Assembly (NCBI RefSeq): GCF_040796495.1
Contig: NZ_JBFNQN010000007.1
Location: forward strand, 224,180 to 288,179
Length of the DNA stretch: 64,000 nucleotides
Origin: Kineococcus endophyticus
Lineage (GTDB): Bacteria > Actinomycetota > Actinomycetes > Actinomycetales > Kineococcaceae
Reading direction: 5' to 3'
Part shown: positions 1-8,363 of the stretch, piece after piece
Numbering within the stretch: position 1 is the stretch's first letter
How the letters are laid out: each line of letters starts with the position of its first letter
Made by a program: the position numbers and the translations under genes
The notes under the pieces: model-generated
What the model was told of the DNA's origin: nothing
The model's input: the letters and a program-made list of their open reading frames with translations, nothing else
Database searches by the model: none

Positions 1-783
1 GTCGTCCTCGCCCCGTTCGCGCTGGCCCGTCGCGAGGTCCGCGAGGCGCTGCCCGCGCTGGCGCGCCGGTGGAAGGCCGTCGCCGCCTACACCGGGTTCG
101 AGATCGTCGGCCCGTGGCTCTTCCTGGCCCGCGCCGAGCACGACCTGCCCAGCTCGACGACGGCCGTCGTCATCTCCGCCGTCCCGGTCGTCGGCGTCCT
201 GGTGGCCCTCGCCTCGCGCCGTGCCGAGCACCTCGGCGCGGTGGGGTGGACCGGGCTCGCCCTCGGCACCCTCGGGGTGGCGACGCTCGTGGGCTTCGAC
301 CTGCAGCCCGGGCAGTTCGGGGCCGTCGCCGAGCTCGCCGTCGTCGTCGTGGGCTACGCGATCGGGCCGGCCGTGCTGGCCCGGCACCTCGGCGACCTGC
401 CGGGGACGGCCGTCGTGCTGGCCAGCCTCGTGCTGTCCGCCCTCGTCTACGTGCCGGTCGTCGCCCTCGGTCCGGGCCTGCCGGCGACGGTCCCCTCCGG
501 CGGGGTCATCGCCTCCGTCGCGGTGCTCGCCCTCGTCTGCACCGCAGGGGCGTTCCTGCTGCTCTTCGCCCTCGTCGGCGAGATCGGCCCCGTCCGGGCC
601 ACGGCGATCGTCTACGTCAACCCGGTCGTCGCGGTGGTGGCCGGGGCGGTCGTGCTGGGGGAGCGCATCACCGCCACGACGATCGCCGGTTTCGCCCTCG
701 TCCTGGCCGGTTCGTACCTGGCCACCCGCCGTCCCGCGAGCCGTCCCGACCAGGCCGCCCCGGCGCTTACCGTGGAGGCATGA
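1..783 (+). CDS. EamA/DMT-family transporter, 3' part
   Basis: The 5' end lies outside the window, so only the last 260 residues are visible. The frame is open from base 1. The protein is a chain of Ala/Val/Leu-rich membrane helices with short basic loops, and the last two helices (a segment reading IVYVNPVVAVVAGAVVLGE followed by TTIAGFALVLAGSYLA) are typical of the second EamA repeat of drug/metabolite exporters in the inner membrane. The substrate cannot be told from sequence. The stop overlaps the ATG of the next gene by four bases. Confidence 0.85.
   Translation, partial: VVLAPFALARREVREALPALARRWKAVAAYTGFEIVGPWLFLARAEHDLPSSTTAVVISAVPVVGVLVALASRRAEHLGAVGWTGLALGTLGVATLVGFDLQPGQFGAVAELAVVVVGYAIGPAVLARHLGDLPGTAVVLASLVLSALVYVPVVALGPGLPATVPSGGVIASVAVLALVCTAGAFLLLFALVGEIGPVRATAIVYVNPVVAVVAGAVVLGERITATTIAGFALVLAGSYLATRRPASRPDQAAPALTVEA
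768..773 (+). promoter_or_regulatory. -10 element of the AlkA-like gene
   Basis: TACCGT sits 6 nt before the ATG at 780, inside the 3' end of the exporter gene. This spacing predicts transcription starting at the start codon. The intervening GGAGG could instead act as a ribosome binding site. Confidence 0.4.
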
Positions 784-1721
784 GTCCGGACGGGGAGCTG
801 CACTGGGCCCCCGGCCGGCCCGTCCCCGTCACCGCGATGCTGCGGCCGCTGCGCCGCGGCGGGGGCGACCCGACCTACCGGCAGGACGCCGACGGCTCCG
901 TCTGGCGGGCCACCCGCACCCCGGACGGACCCGTCGTCCTGCGTGTGCGGGCCCGGCCGGCGGACGCCTCGGTGCACGCCCAGGCGTGGGGACCGGGGGC
1001 GGACTGGGCGCTGGACGGGGTGCCCGAGCTGCTCGGCGCCGCCGACGACACGTGGGACGAGTTCGTGCCGCGCCCCGAGCACACCGTCCTCGTCGAGTCC
1101 TGGCGCGCGCACCCGCACTGGCGGGTGGGCCGCAACCGCGCCGTCTTCGAGGCCCTGTCGGCCTCGGCCCTGGAGCAGGTCGTGACGGGCGTCGAGGCGT
1201 TCGCAGCCTAGCGCCGCCTCGTCCACCGCTTCGGCGAACCCGCGCCGGGTCCGGCGGGGCTGCTCCTGCCGCCGACCCCGCAGCAGTGGCTGCGCATCCC
1301 CTCCTGGGAGTGGTTGCAGGCCGGGGTCGAGCTGCGCCGTCGCAAGGTGACGATCCTCGCGGCCCCGCGCGCGGCCGGTCTGGAACGCACGCTGTCCCTG
1401 GGCCCCGACGAGGCCGACCGGGCCCTGCGCTCGCTGCCGGGGGTCGGGGTGTGGACGTCGGCCGAGGTCCGCCAGCGCGCCCACGGCCACGCCGACGCGT
1501 TCAGCTTCGGCGACTACCACGTCGCCAAGAACGTCTCGTGGGCGCTGACCGGGGAGGTCCTCGACGACGCCGGCTGCGCCGAGGTCATCGAGTGCTACCG
1601 CGGCCACCGGTTCCGGGTGCAACGGCTCCTGGAGTTCGCGGGCGCGTACCGGCCGCGCCGGGGGCCGAAGATGACCCTCCCGACGCACACCCCGAACCGC
1701 GCGGTCCGCGCCGCGCGCTGA
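780..1721 (+). pseudogene. AlkA-like DNA-3-methyladenine glycosylase interrupted by an in-frame stop
   Basis: One reading frame runs from ATG 780 to TGA 1719-1721 and is broken only by TAG at 1209-1211. The part before the stop (143 codons) ends in a segment resembling the family's LEQxVTGxEA helix; after the stop the same frame continues with RRLVHRFGEPAPGP, which directly extends it. The second part holds the helix-hairpin-helix LPGVGVWT and the conserved Asp in FSFGDYHV, expected in the HhH-GPD fold that removes alkylated bases. Homologues have an aromatic residue where the stop lies, so a TAC-to-TAG change would explain it. As read, the product would lack the catalytic domain. A sequencing error is the main alternative. 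Confidence 0.8.
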
Positions 1722-1722
1722 A

Positions 1723-2358
1723 CTACGCCAGGGCGCGCGCGACGGCCCGCACGGGCGACCCGTCCCCAGCGGTCAGGGCCCACCCGAACGCGGCGAACTC
1801 CACCCGCCGCGGCAGGTCCCCCAGCCCCCGCAGGTTCTCCACGACGACGCCCGGGTCGGCCCGGTCCCCGAGCAGCACCCGGTGCGCGGCGAGGGTTCCG
1901 GGGCCGTCGACGCTCGCCGCGTCGATGCCGACCGTCCGCACGCCGACGGACCGCAGGAACCGCGCCGCCGCGACCGTCAGGTGGGGGTGGTCGAACTCCT
2001 CAGGGGTTCCGGAGTGCTCGTCCCACCCGGTGCGCAGCAACGCGATCCGCGCGTCGGACGTCCAGGGTCCGAGGAGTTCCGGACCCACCGCTGCGGCCCC
2101 GCGGACGTCGAGCACGACGGCCGGCCCGGCGAACAGGTCGAGGGGGAGTTCCTCGACCGTCGGGCCGTCGGGGACGACGTGGGCGGGGGCGTCGACGTGG
2201 GTTCCCGTGTGGGTCCCCAAGGACAGGGAACTCACGCGGCAGAACTCACCGTCGACCGTCGGCAGCGGGTGCGCGGCGAACTCCGGGTCTCCCGGGTACA
2301 CGGGCATCCCCGGCCGCACGGGCCGGGACAGGTCGACCCAGCCCGCCCCCGACGCCAC
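1723..2358 (-). CDS. Cyclase-family (kynurenine formamidase-like) metal hydrolase
   Basis: This 211-residue protein carries HTGTHVDAPAH at about residues 49-59, the metal-binding motif of the cyclase/KynB family, preceded by an opening of the DLSRPVRPGMPVYPGDP type. Its length fits the family. Members hydrolyse amide or ester bonds such as N-formylkynurenine, but the substrate here is not shown. Its GTG start lies 3 bp after the cofE stop, so it is probably the third gene of the cofD-cofE operon. Whether it takes part in F420 metabolism is unknown. It converges on the broken AlkA-like gene with one base between them. Confidence 0.8.
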   Translation of the reverse strand: MASGAGWVDLSRPVRPGMPVYPGDPEFAAHPLPTVDGEFCRVSSLSLGTHTGTHVDAPAHVVPDGPTVEELPLDLFAGPAVVLDVRGAAAVGPELLGPWTSDARIALLRTGWDEHSGTPEEFDHPHLTVAAARFLRSVGVRTVGIDAASVDGPGTLAAHRVLLGDRADPGVVVENLRGLGDLPRRVEFAAFGWALTAGDGSPVRAVARALA

Positions 2359-2361
2359 GGC

Positions 2362-3414
2362 TCAGCGCGGGAGTTCGACGGTGCGGACGAGGACGGCGAG
2401 GGGTTCCCGGTCCGCGTCCCTGTCCACGAGCCCCACGAGGAACTCCGTCCACAGCGCCGCCAGCACGCGCTGGGTCAGCGCCCCGAGGGAGAACTCGTCG
2501 GCGGCCTCGACGCGCAGGGCCGGGCCTTCGCGGCGCACGACCCCGCCCGTCACGGGACCGGCGGCGAGGGCGACCGCGGCGGCCCGGTCGAGCCGTTCGG
2601 TGAGGGTTCCGGGCACGACGGGCGGGGGTTCGACACCACCGGCCCCCAGCGCGGCCCGCACGGCCTCGACGTGGCCGAGGCGGAACCAGTCGCTCGCCCC
2701 CGACCGCACGAGCGAGCGGGCGCCGGGACCGGGGTCGTCCAGCGGGAGGACGAGGTCGGCGAGCCCGCGGAACAGCGCGGCCGGAACCCCCTCGGCCTTG
2801 CCCTTGACGAGGTCCGCGGCCGCGGCCAGCTCGTCGACGACGGCGCGCGCCGTCACCGACAGCTCCCGTCCGGAGGTGTCGAGGCTGCCGCGCAGGTCCT
2901 CCACCGCGTCGATCCCGGCGGCGCCGAGGGCGAAGTCGGTCTGCCCGGCCCGCCACGGCCGCCCCGCGGTGTCGGTGACCACGACGCCGACGACGGCGCC
3001 GGTCAGCTCGTGCAGCCGGGCGCGCAGCTCGCGGGCCGCGGCGTCGGGGTCGTGCGGCAGCGTGAGGACGACGTCGCCCTCGACGTTGGAGGCGTCGACG
3101 CCGGCGGCCGCCATGACGGGTCCGGCGGCCGACTCCACGATCCGCGCGACACCCGTGGGGGTGCGGCGCGCGGCCACGAGCCGGCGGGACTCGCGCAGGA
3201 CGACCTCGTCGCGGTCGACGGCCGCCGCGGCGAGGCCGGCGGCCTTGCTGACGACCTTGCTCGAGACCGCGATGACGTCGCCGTCGGACAGGGAGGCGCG
3301 CTGGGCGTGCAGGGCGTCGACGACGAGCGCGGCGACGTCGTCGCCGTCGTGGACCTCGCCGATGCCCGTGAGCCCGACGACCTGCAGGTGCCCGGGACCG
3401 TGGTGGGCGCTCAC
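2362..3414 (-). CDS. cofE: Coenzyme F420-0:L-glutamate ligase (FbiB/CofE)
   Basis: The enzyme adds gamma-linked glutamates to F420-0 in the cytoplasm. The N-terminal 245 residues show the CofE signature: GDVIAVSSKVVSKAAG near residue 40, TPTGVARIVESAAG near 85, and VVVTDTAGRPWRAGQTDFALG near 150. GTG 3414 is chosen because it overlaps the cofD stop by four bases and begins the recognisable domain; the longer upstream reading is only a shadow of cofD. The protein is 350 residues. M. tuberculosis FbiB is about 448, with a C-terminal nitroreductase-like domain. Here a shorter extension of about 105 residues, rich in Ala and Val, follows the ligase domain. Confidence 0.9.
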   Translation of the reverse strand: MSAHHGPGHLQVVGLTGIGEVHDGDDVAALVVDALHAQRASLSDGDVIAVSSKVVSKAAGLAAAAVDRDEVVLRESRRLVAARRTPTGVARIVESAAGPVMAAAGVDASNVEGDVVLTLPHDPDAAARELRARLHELTGAVVGVVVTDTAGRPWRAGQTDFALGAAGIDAVEDLRGSLDTSGRELSVTARAVVDELAAAADLVKGKAEGVPAALFRGLADLVLPLDDPGPGARSLVRSGASDWFRLGHVEAVRAALGAGGVEPPPVVPGTLTERLDRAAAVALAAGPVTGGVVRREGPALRVEAADEFSLGALTQRVLAALWTEFLVGLVDRDADREPLAVLVRTVELPR

Positions 3415-4439
3415 GCGGCGCGTTCCCGTCCGGCGAGCTCCAGCGCCAGGTCGAGGGCGGCACCGGCGAGCTCGGCCGTCGCGGTGGGCGAGCTCATGAG
3501 CAGCGGACGGCGGCGCACGACGAGACCGGGGCGGGTGGGGGCCTCGTCGCCCGCGGCGATGAGCCAGCCGTCGAGGAAGTCGGCGTAGAGGCCGGCGACC
3601 GCGGCGGCCGTCGTCGGCACGCCGATCGCGGCCAGGCACGCGTCGGCCATCCCGCGCACGGGGGCGCCGGCGATGACGGGGGAGACCCCCACGACGGGCG
3701 CGGCCGTCTCGACGATCGCCCGCCGGATCCCCGGGACCTGCAGGACGGTGCCGATGGACACGACGGGGTTGCTCGGCGGCAGGACGACGACGTCGGCCTC
3801 GCGCAGCGCGTCGAGGACGCCGGGGGCGGGGGAGGCCTGCTCGGCGCCCACGGCCTCGATGCGGACGGCGGGGACGGCGGCGTGCAGGCGGACCCACCAC
3901 TCCTGGAAGTGGACGCGGCGCTCGGCCCCGTCGGGACCGTCGGCGAGGTCGACGTGCGTCTCGACGACGTCGTCGGTCATCGGCAGCAGGCGGACACCGG
4001 GGGCCCACCGCGCGCACAGGTGCGCCGTGACCTCCGACAGGGTCGCGCCCTCGGCGAGCATCCGCGTCCGCACGAGGTGCGTGGCGATGTCCTTGTCCCC
4101 GAGCGTGAACCACGAGGGCTCGGCGCCGTAGGCGGCCAGCTCGTCGGCGACCCCGGACGACTCCTGCGCGCGGCCCCAGCCGCGGACCTCGTCGATGCCG
4201 CCGCCGAGGGTGTACATGACGGAGTCGAGGTCGGGGGAGATCCGCAGACCGTGGAAGGTGACGTCGTCGGCCGTGTTGCTGACGACCGTGACCTGCGCCT
4301 CGCGCCGCGCGGGGTCGGGGGAGGCCGCCAGGTGCGCCAGCAGCCCGCGCAGGAACCGCGCCCCGCCGACACCGCCGGCGAGGGCCGTGATCCGCAGGGG
4401 TCGGCCGGGTCCGTTCACGTCGCTCACGGTCGTCATCAT
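3411..4439 (-). CDS. cofD: 2-phospho-lactate/phosphoenolpyruvate transferase (FbiA/CofD)
   Basis: CofD joins the guanylated phospho-lactate or phosphoenolpyruvate precursor to the deazaflavin FO, making (dehydro)F420-0. Family marks are ALAGGVGGARFLRGL near residue 17, LPPSNPVVSIGTVL near 220 and SPVIAGAPVRGMAD near 250. The 342-residue length fits. Two consecutive ATG codons (4439 and 4436) follow a GGGAGGG ribosome site; either could be used. The gene heads the cofD-cofE-cyclase operon and diverges from whiB, as in mycobacteria. Confidence 0.92.
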   Translation of the reverse strand: MMTTVSDVNGPGRPLRITALAGGVGGARFLRGLLAHLAASPDPARREAQVTVVSNTADDVTFHGLRISPDLDSVMYTLGGGIDEVRGWGRAQESSGVADELAAYGAEPSWFTLGDKDIATHLVRTRMLAEGATLSEVTAHLCARWAPGVRLLPMTDDVVETHVDLADGPDGAERRVHFQEWWVRLHAAVPAVRIEAVGAEQASPAPGVLDALREADVVVLPPSNPVVSIGTVLQVPGIRRAIVETAAPVVGVSPVIAGAPVRGMADACLAAIGVPTTAAAVAGLYADFLDGWLIAAGDEAPTRPGLVVRRRPLLMSSPTATAELAGAALDLALELAGRERAA

Positions 4440-4568
4440 CCCCTGTCGCCCTCCCGGACCCTCCGCGTCACCCGGTCGGACGCACCCTCGGACGTGTGCG
4501 CTCGTGTGCCTGGAGTGACGGATGTGGTCAGGGTCTTCGCAAGTGCAGCACGGGATACCACGGCGGGC

Positions 4569-4597
4569 TTGACTCTCCGGGACGACACGCGTGTAAT
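4569..4597 (+). promoter_or_regulatory. Sigma-70-type promoter upstream of whiB
   Basis: TTGACT at 4569-4574 and TGTAAT at 4592-4597 are separated by exactly 17 bp. This is the best housekeeping-type match I saw in the window. Transcription would start near 4604, giving a leader of about 65 nt before the whiB GTG. Confidence 0.65.
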
Positions 4598-4669
4598 TCC
4601 CCCAGTGGTGGTCGCAGGGTGACTGGCACATCACGGGGAGTGACAGGACCGAGGCTGTGGGGGCCACCA

Positions 4670-5065
4670 GTGAGTGACGACGTCGAATACCTCGAACTCG
4701 AGACCGAGGACACGATCTCCGACGAGGCTGTCGACGCGGCCCTGGCCGAGCGTTCCGCGCTGGGGTTGAGCGCCGACGGGCGCCCCGAGCTGACGCTCGT
4801 GGAGATGACCGGCGGGCTCACGGGCCTGTCGGGCCTGACGCCGGAGGACCCGGGCTGGCAGGAGCTGGCCCTGTGCGCGCAGACCGACCCCGAGGCGTTC
4901 TTCCCGGAGAAGGGTGGCTCGACGCGGGAGGCCAAGCGGGTCTGCCAGTCCTGCGAGGTCCGCCAGGAGTGCCTGGAGTACGCGCTCGGCAACGACGAGC
5001 GCTTCGGCATCTGGGGCGGTCTGAGCGAGCGCGAGCGCCGCCGCCTCAAGCGCCGCATCAGCTGA
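4670..5065 (+). CDS. whiB: WhiB-family iron-sulfur transcription factor (WhiB2/WhmD type)
   Basis: WhiB proteins bind a [4Fe-4S] cluster through four cysteines and control development, division or redox responses with the housekeeping sigma factor. The four cysteines are visible in LCAQTD, RVCQSC and QECLEYAL, followed by the family turn FGIWGGLSERERRRLKRR. Residues near WQELALCAQTDPEAFFPEKGGSTREAK match the WhiB2/WhmD subgroup, which controls septation, and the position beside cofD matches whiB2 (Rv3260c). The 131-residue reading from GTG 4670 has an acidic N-terminal extension of about 50 residues. An earlier in-frame GTG at 4634 is possible. Confidence 0.9.
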   Translation: MSDDVEYLELETEDTISDEAVDAALAERSALGLSADGRPELTLVEMTGGLTGLSGLTPEDPGWQELALCAQTDPEAFFPEKGGSTREAKRVCQSCEVRQECLEYALGNDERFGIWGGLSERERRRLKRRIS

Positions 5066-5209
5066 CCCACCGCGCGGCGCACCGCTGACCGGGTGTCCTT
5101 CCCGGGCGCCCGGGCGGTGGTGGCGCGACCCTGCTGAAGTCGGGGCCCCGACGTGCCGAGAAGACAGGTCGGGGTGGACCGCCGGTCCGCCGAGCACGGG
5201 AGGGAAGCG

Positions 5210-5584
5210 ATGAACCAGTCGATCTGGGAGCGACGCCAAGCCGTCGCCTCCCGCCTCGAGGGCCACGTCCGCCAGGAGCGCCAGGTGCGCGACGAGTTCG
5301 AGACGGCCCTGGCCGCGGCTTCGCTCGACGCCCACGACGTCGACCCGGACGGGCACCTGGGGCGCGCGGTGATGGCCGTCGCCCACCTCGCCGCCGACAC
5401 CCCCGGCTTCGACGTCCTCCTCGGACTGTCCTCCGGCGGGCACGGTGTCCGCGTGCACGCCGGCCCGGACGGTCTGGCGCAGGTGCAGGTCGTCGAGCTG
5501 ACGACGCGGGAGTCCGAGGCGGGCGCGGACCCCGCCCCGGCAGCGGTCGCCTCCGAGCTGGCCGCCCTCCTCTGGCAGCGCTGA
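5210..5584 (+). CDS. Hypothetical protein, 124 aa
   Basis: I do not recognise a family. ATG 5210 follows a strong GGGAGGG ribosome site at the right distance. The first 60 residues are charged and helical with many Gln, Glu and Arg (IWERRQAVASRLEGHVRQER), and the rest could form a small alpha/beta domain (FDVLLGLSSGGHGVRVHAGPDGLAQVQVVEL). There is no signal peptide or membrane segment. It lies between whiB and the conservon module and could be co-transcribed with neither; its codon use is like the neighbours. Confidence 0.65.
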   Translation: MNQSIWERRQAVASRLEGHVRQERQVRDEFETALAAASLDAHDVDPDGHLGRAVMAVAHLAADTPGFDVLLGLSSGGHGVRVHAGPDGLAQVQVVELTTRESEAGADPAPAAVASELAALLWQR

Positions 5585-5603
5585 CCGGCCCGCTCCGAAC
5601 GCC

Positions 5604-5665
5604 GATCTTCTAGAAAAAACGATTCACGAATCATCCGTTCGGCGGCTGAAGGCCCCTAGAAGATC
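5604..5665. promoter_or_regulatory. Low-GC region with spaced 10-bp inverted repeat and inner palindrome
   Basis: GATCTTCTAG at 5604-5613 is exactly inverted as CTAGAAGATC at 5656-5665, centre to centre 52 bp. Between them lies the palindrome GATTCACGAATC (5621-5632) after a run of six A. The stretch is far less GC-rich than its surroundings and sits about 100 bp before the conservon kinase. An operator or promoter region for that operon is the likely role; no clear -10/-35 pair could be fixed. Confidence 0.5.
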
Positions 5666-5763
5666 CGACGATCACTCATCCAGCGCCGGTTCCCCGGCGA
5701 GCACGTCATCGACGACTGTCCGGTGCGCCTCGTCCGAGGACGCCCGCTGGAAGAGGAGCAAGG

Positions 5764-7923
5764 ATGACCTTCTTGTTGCGTCGCGTCCGGGTGGGCGCAC
5801 GCTTCGCCATCGCGTTCGGGGTGATCCTGGCGCTGACCCTGCTCACCGGCGTGGTCGCCTACGTCGGGAACCAGGCCCAGACCGAGGCCGTGGAGCAGAC
5901 CCGCAACACCGCCAAGGTGGTGGCGTACGCGAGCCAGCAGAAGTTCTGGGGCGCCGACGTCTCCGGCTGGCAGACCGGCTTGGCGCTCGACACCTACCGC
6001 AAGGGCACGCAGGCTGCGCTGGACCCGGCCTCCCCGAGCCTCGTCGGCCTGGAGAAGGACAAGGCGGGCCTGCGGCTGGACCTGCTCACCGCCCCGCTCA
6101 GCATCATGACCCCGTCCGAGCAGGCCATGAACAAGCAGCTCATCCTGCTGTGGGACAACTGGATCGACGCCAACAACCGCGCGCAGATCGCCTACCGCGA
6201 CAACCGCGTCGCCGACGCCGAGGGCTACCTGCAGAACGGCCTCGACACCTTCGCCAAGATCGTCACGCTGACCGACCAGCTGAAGGCGTCCGTCGAGGCG
6301 CGCGACGCCGCCGCCCAGGCCTCCGCCGCGCACACCGCGCGCCTGGCCCAGGGCTTCATCGTCGGCTTCGCCGTCCTGGCCGTCGTGCTCGTGGCCCTCA
6401 TGCTGCTGGCCCTGATCCGCACCGTCGTCGTCCCGCTGCGCGCGCTCACCGCCCGCGCCGACGAGGTCGCCTCCCAGCGCCTGCCCGAGGCCATCACCGC
6501 GGTCCGCGCGCTGCCGGCCGACGCGACGCCGCCCACGCTGCCCGCGTTCTCCGTCACCACCAAGGACGAGCTGGCCGACCTGGCCGTCGCGTTCAACCAC
6601 GTGCAGGACAGCGCCCTCGACCTCGCCGTCGAGCAGCACCGCGCCGACCGCGCCGCCGCCGAGATGCTCGTCAACCTCGGCCGCCGCAACCAGAACCTCC
6701 TGAGCCGCACCCTGGCCTTCCTGGCCGACCTGGAGCGCAACGAGCGGGACCCGCAGGTCCTCGACAAGCTGTTCAAGCTCGACCACCTCTCCACCCGCGT
6801 CCGCCGCAACGCCGAGTCGATGCTCGTCCTGGCCGGTGCGGAGCAGACCCGCGCGAAGACCCGTCCGGTCAAGGTCGCCAGCGTCGTCCGCGCCTCGCTG
6901 GCCGAGATCGAGGACTACTCCCGCGTCGACCTGTCCACCCTCGACGACGTCACGCTGCACGGCAGCGCCGCCGCCGACACCACGCACCTCCTGGCCGAGC
7001 TGCTGGAGAACGCCACCGCCTTCTCCGCCGGCAGCACCCGCGTCGTCGTCACCGGCACCGCCACCCTCGAGGGCGGCTACCGCATCGCCATCGCCGACGC
7101 CGGCATCGGCATGAGCGCCGAGGAGCTCGAGGAGGCCAACAGCCGCATCGCCTACGCGGCGCTGACCCGTCCGGACTCCCGCCTCCTCGGTCACCACGTC
7201 GTCGGTCTGCTGGCCGACCGCTGGTCGATGGGCGTCGTCCTGTCCGCCGGTGCGAGCGCCGGCATCGTCGCGACCGTCACCCTGCCGCCGTCGCTCCTCG
7301 TCGAGGCCCCGGCTGGTGCCCCGGTCGAGGCCCCCGTCGAGGCCGCTGCCGCGGTCGCCCCGGTGACCGCGCCGGTCGTCCCGGTCGCCGAGCCCGCGCT
7401 CGTCGCCGCCGTCGCGGCGGTCCAGGCCGCCCCGGTCGTCGAGGCCCCCGTGGCCCCGGCTGCTCCGGTCGCCGCTCCGGTCGCCGCTCCGGTCGCCCAC
7501 GTGGCGCCCGTCGCCCCGGCCGCTCCCGTCGCCCCGGCCGCTCCCGTCGCGGCGCCCGCCCCGGTCCCGGCCCCCGCGCCGGCTCCGGTCCAGGAGTCGG
7601 CCCCGGCCGTCCCCTCGGCCCGCGTCCGCGGTGCCCAGCTCGGCGAGCTCGGCCGTGACCTCGGCCGCACCGCCGACACCGGGTCGGGCCCCGTCGTGGC
7701 CTCCCTGCCCGTCGAGGTGCCGGCCCCGGCCGCGCCGGTCGTGCCGACCCGCGTCCGCGGCGCCCAGCTGCCGGACACCGGGGAGGACGCCGCCGCGACG
7801 GCGACCACGTCCCGTTCCGCCGAGCAGGTCCGCCGCGGCCTGTCCGGCCTGCAGAGCGGTGTCTCCCGCGCCCGTCGCGAGAGCGCCGAGCAGTCCTCCG
7901 ACGCGTCCCCCGAGAGCGAGTGA
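5764..7923 (+). CDS. Conservon sensor kinase-like ATPase (CvnA type)
   Basis: This is the membrane sensor of a four-gene conservon. An N-terminal helix (about residues 12-33) and a second one (about 198-220) enclose an extracytoplasmic mostly helical domain like those of chemoreceptors. A HAMP segment and a region with KLDHLSTRVRRNAE, probably the dimerisation/His segment, follow, then a GHKL ATPase with the N box LLAELLENATAFS and G1 box IADAGIGMS. From about residue 510 to 625 the chain is nearly all Ala, Pro and Val. The tail has two copies of RVRGAQL, followed by a basic end. The start has a GAGGAGCAAGG ribosome site. It should signal to the three small genes that overlap it in series. 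Confidence 0.88.
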   Translation: MTFLLRRVRVGARFAIAFGVILALTLLTGVVAYVGNQAQTEAVEQTRNTAKVVAYASQQKFWGADVSGWQTGLALDTYRKGTQAALDPASPSLVGLEKDKAGLRLDLLTAPLSIMTPSEQAMNKQLILLWDNWIDANNRAQIAYRDNRVADAEGYLQNGLDTFAKIVTLTDQLKASVEARDAAAQASAAHTARLAQGFIVGFAVLAVVLVALMLLALIRTVVVPLRALTARADEVASQRLPEAITAVRALPADATPPTLPAFSVTTKDELADLAVAFNHVQDSALDLAVEQHRADRAAAEMLVNLGRRNQNLLSRTLAFLADLERNERDPQVLDKLFKLDHLSTRVRRNAESMLVLAGAEQTRAKTRPVKVASVVRASLAEIEDYSRVDLSTLDDVTLHGSAAADTTHLLAELLENATAFSAGSTRVVVTGTATLEGGYRIAIADAGIGMSAEELEEANSRIAYAALTRPDSRLLGHHVVGLLADRWSMGVVLSAGASAGIVATVTLPPSLLVEAPAGAPVEAPVEAAAAVAPVTAPVVPVAEPALVAAVAAVQAAPVVEAPVAPAAPVAAPVAAPVAHVAPVAPAAPVAPAAPVAAPAPVPAPAPAPVQESAPAVPSARVRGAQLGELGRDLGRTADTGSGPVVASLPVEVPAPAAPVVPTRVRGAQLPDTGEDAAATATTSRSAEQVRRGLSGLQSGVSRARRESAEQSSDASPESE

Positions 7924-7925
7924 CC

Positions 7926-8363
7926 ATGTCCGTCAGCACCGTCAGCACCGTCAGCCAGAACGCGCAGGACGTCAACTTCCTGCTCGAGCGCTTCGTCGCC
8001 CAGACCCCCGGCGTGGAACAGGCCATCGGGGTGTCCTCGGACGGGCTGCTCATGACGATGCGGGCCGACCTGGTCCGCGCCGACGCCGACAAGCTCGCCG
8101 CCACGGTGTCGGGCCTGACGACGCTGGCCGTCTCGGCCTCCCGCCTGCTGTCCAAGGGCCCGCTGAGCCAGGTCATCACCGAGTTCGGCTCGGGGTACCT
8201 GCTGGTGTCCTCGATCGCCGGGCGCGCCTGCCTCGGTGTCGTCACCTCCGCCGACTGCGACCTCGGGCTCGTCGGCTACGAGACGACGATGCTCGTCGAG
8301 CGCGTCGGCTCGCTGCTCACGCCCGAGCTCGTCACCGAGCTGAAGACGTCCCTGCAGCTGTGA
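7926..8363 (+). CDS. Roadblock/LC7-domain protein (CvnB type)
   Basis: The 145-residue protein has the roadblock fold pattern LLERFVAQTPGVEQAIGVSSDGLLMT at the start and the conserved SGLTTLAVSASRLL helix in the middle. Roadblock proteins in conservons bind the small GTPase and act as its regulator. ATG 7926 is used; GTG 7920, overlapping the kinase stop by four bases, is an equally possible start adding two residues. The stop overlaps the start of the DUF742 gene by four bases, so the module is translationally coupled. Confidence 0.88.
   Translation: MSVSTVSTVSQNAQDVNFLLERFVAQTPGVEQAIGVSSDGLLMTMRADLVRADADKLAATVSGLTTLAVSASRLLSKGPLSQVITEFGSGYLLVSSIAGRACLGVVTSADCDLGLVGYETTMLVERVGSLLTPELVTELKTSLQL

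Noticed and set aside
1209..1211. Stop codon read-through or pyrrolysine at the TAG in the AlkA-like gene
   Set aside because: No sign of a recoding element, and the family has a plain aromatic residue there; mutation or error is simpler.
221..3499. 1,092-codon plus-strand frame
   Set aside because: Passes through the exporter, AlkA-like, cyclase and cofE genes in wrong frames; composition Ser/Arg/Pro-rich, no domain.
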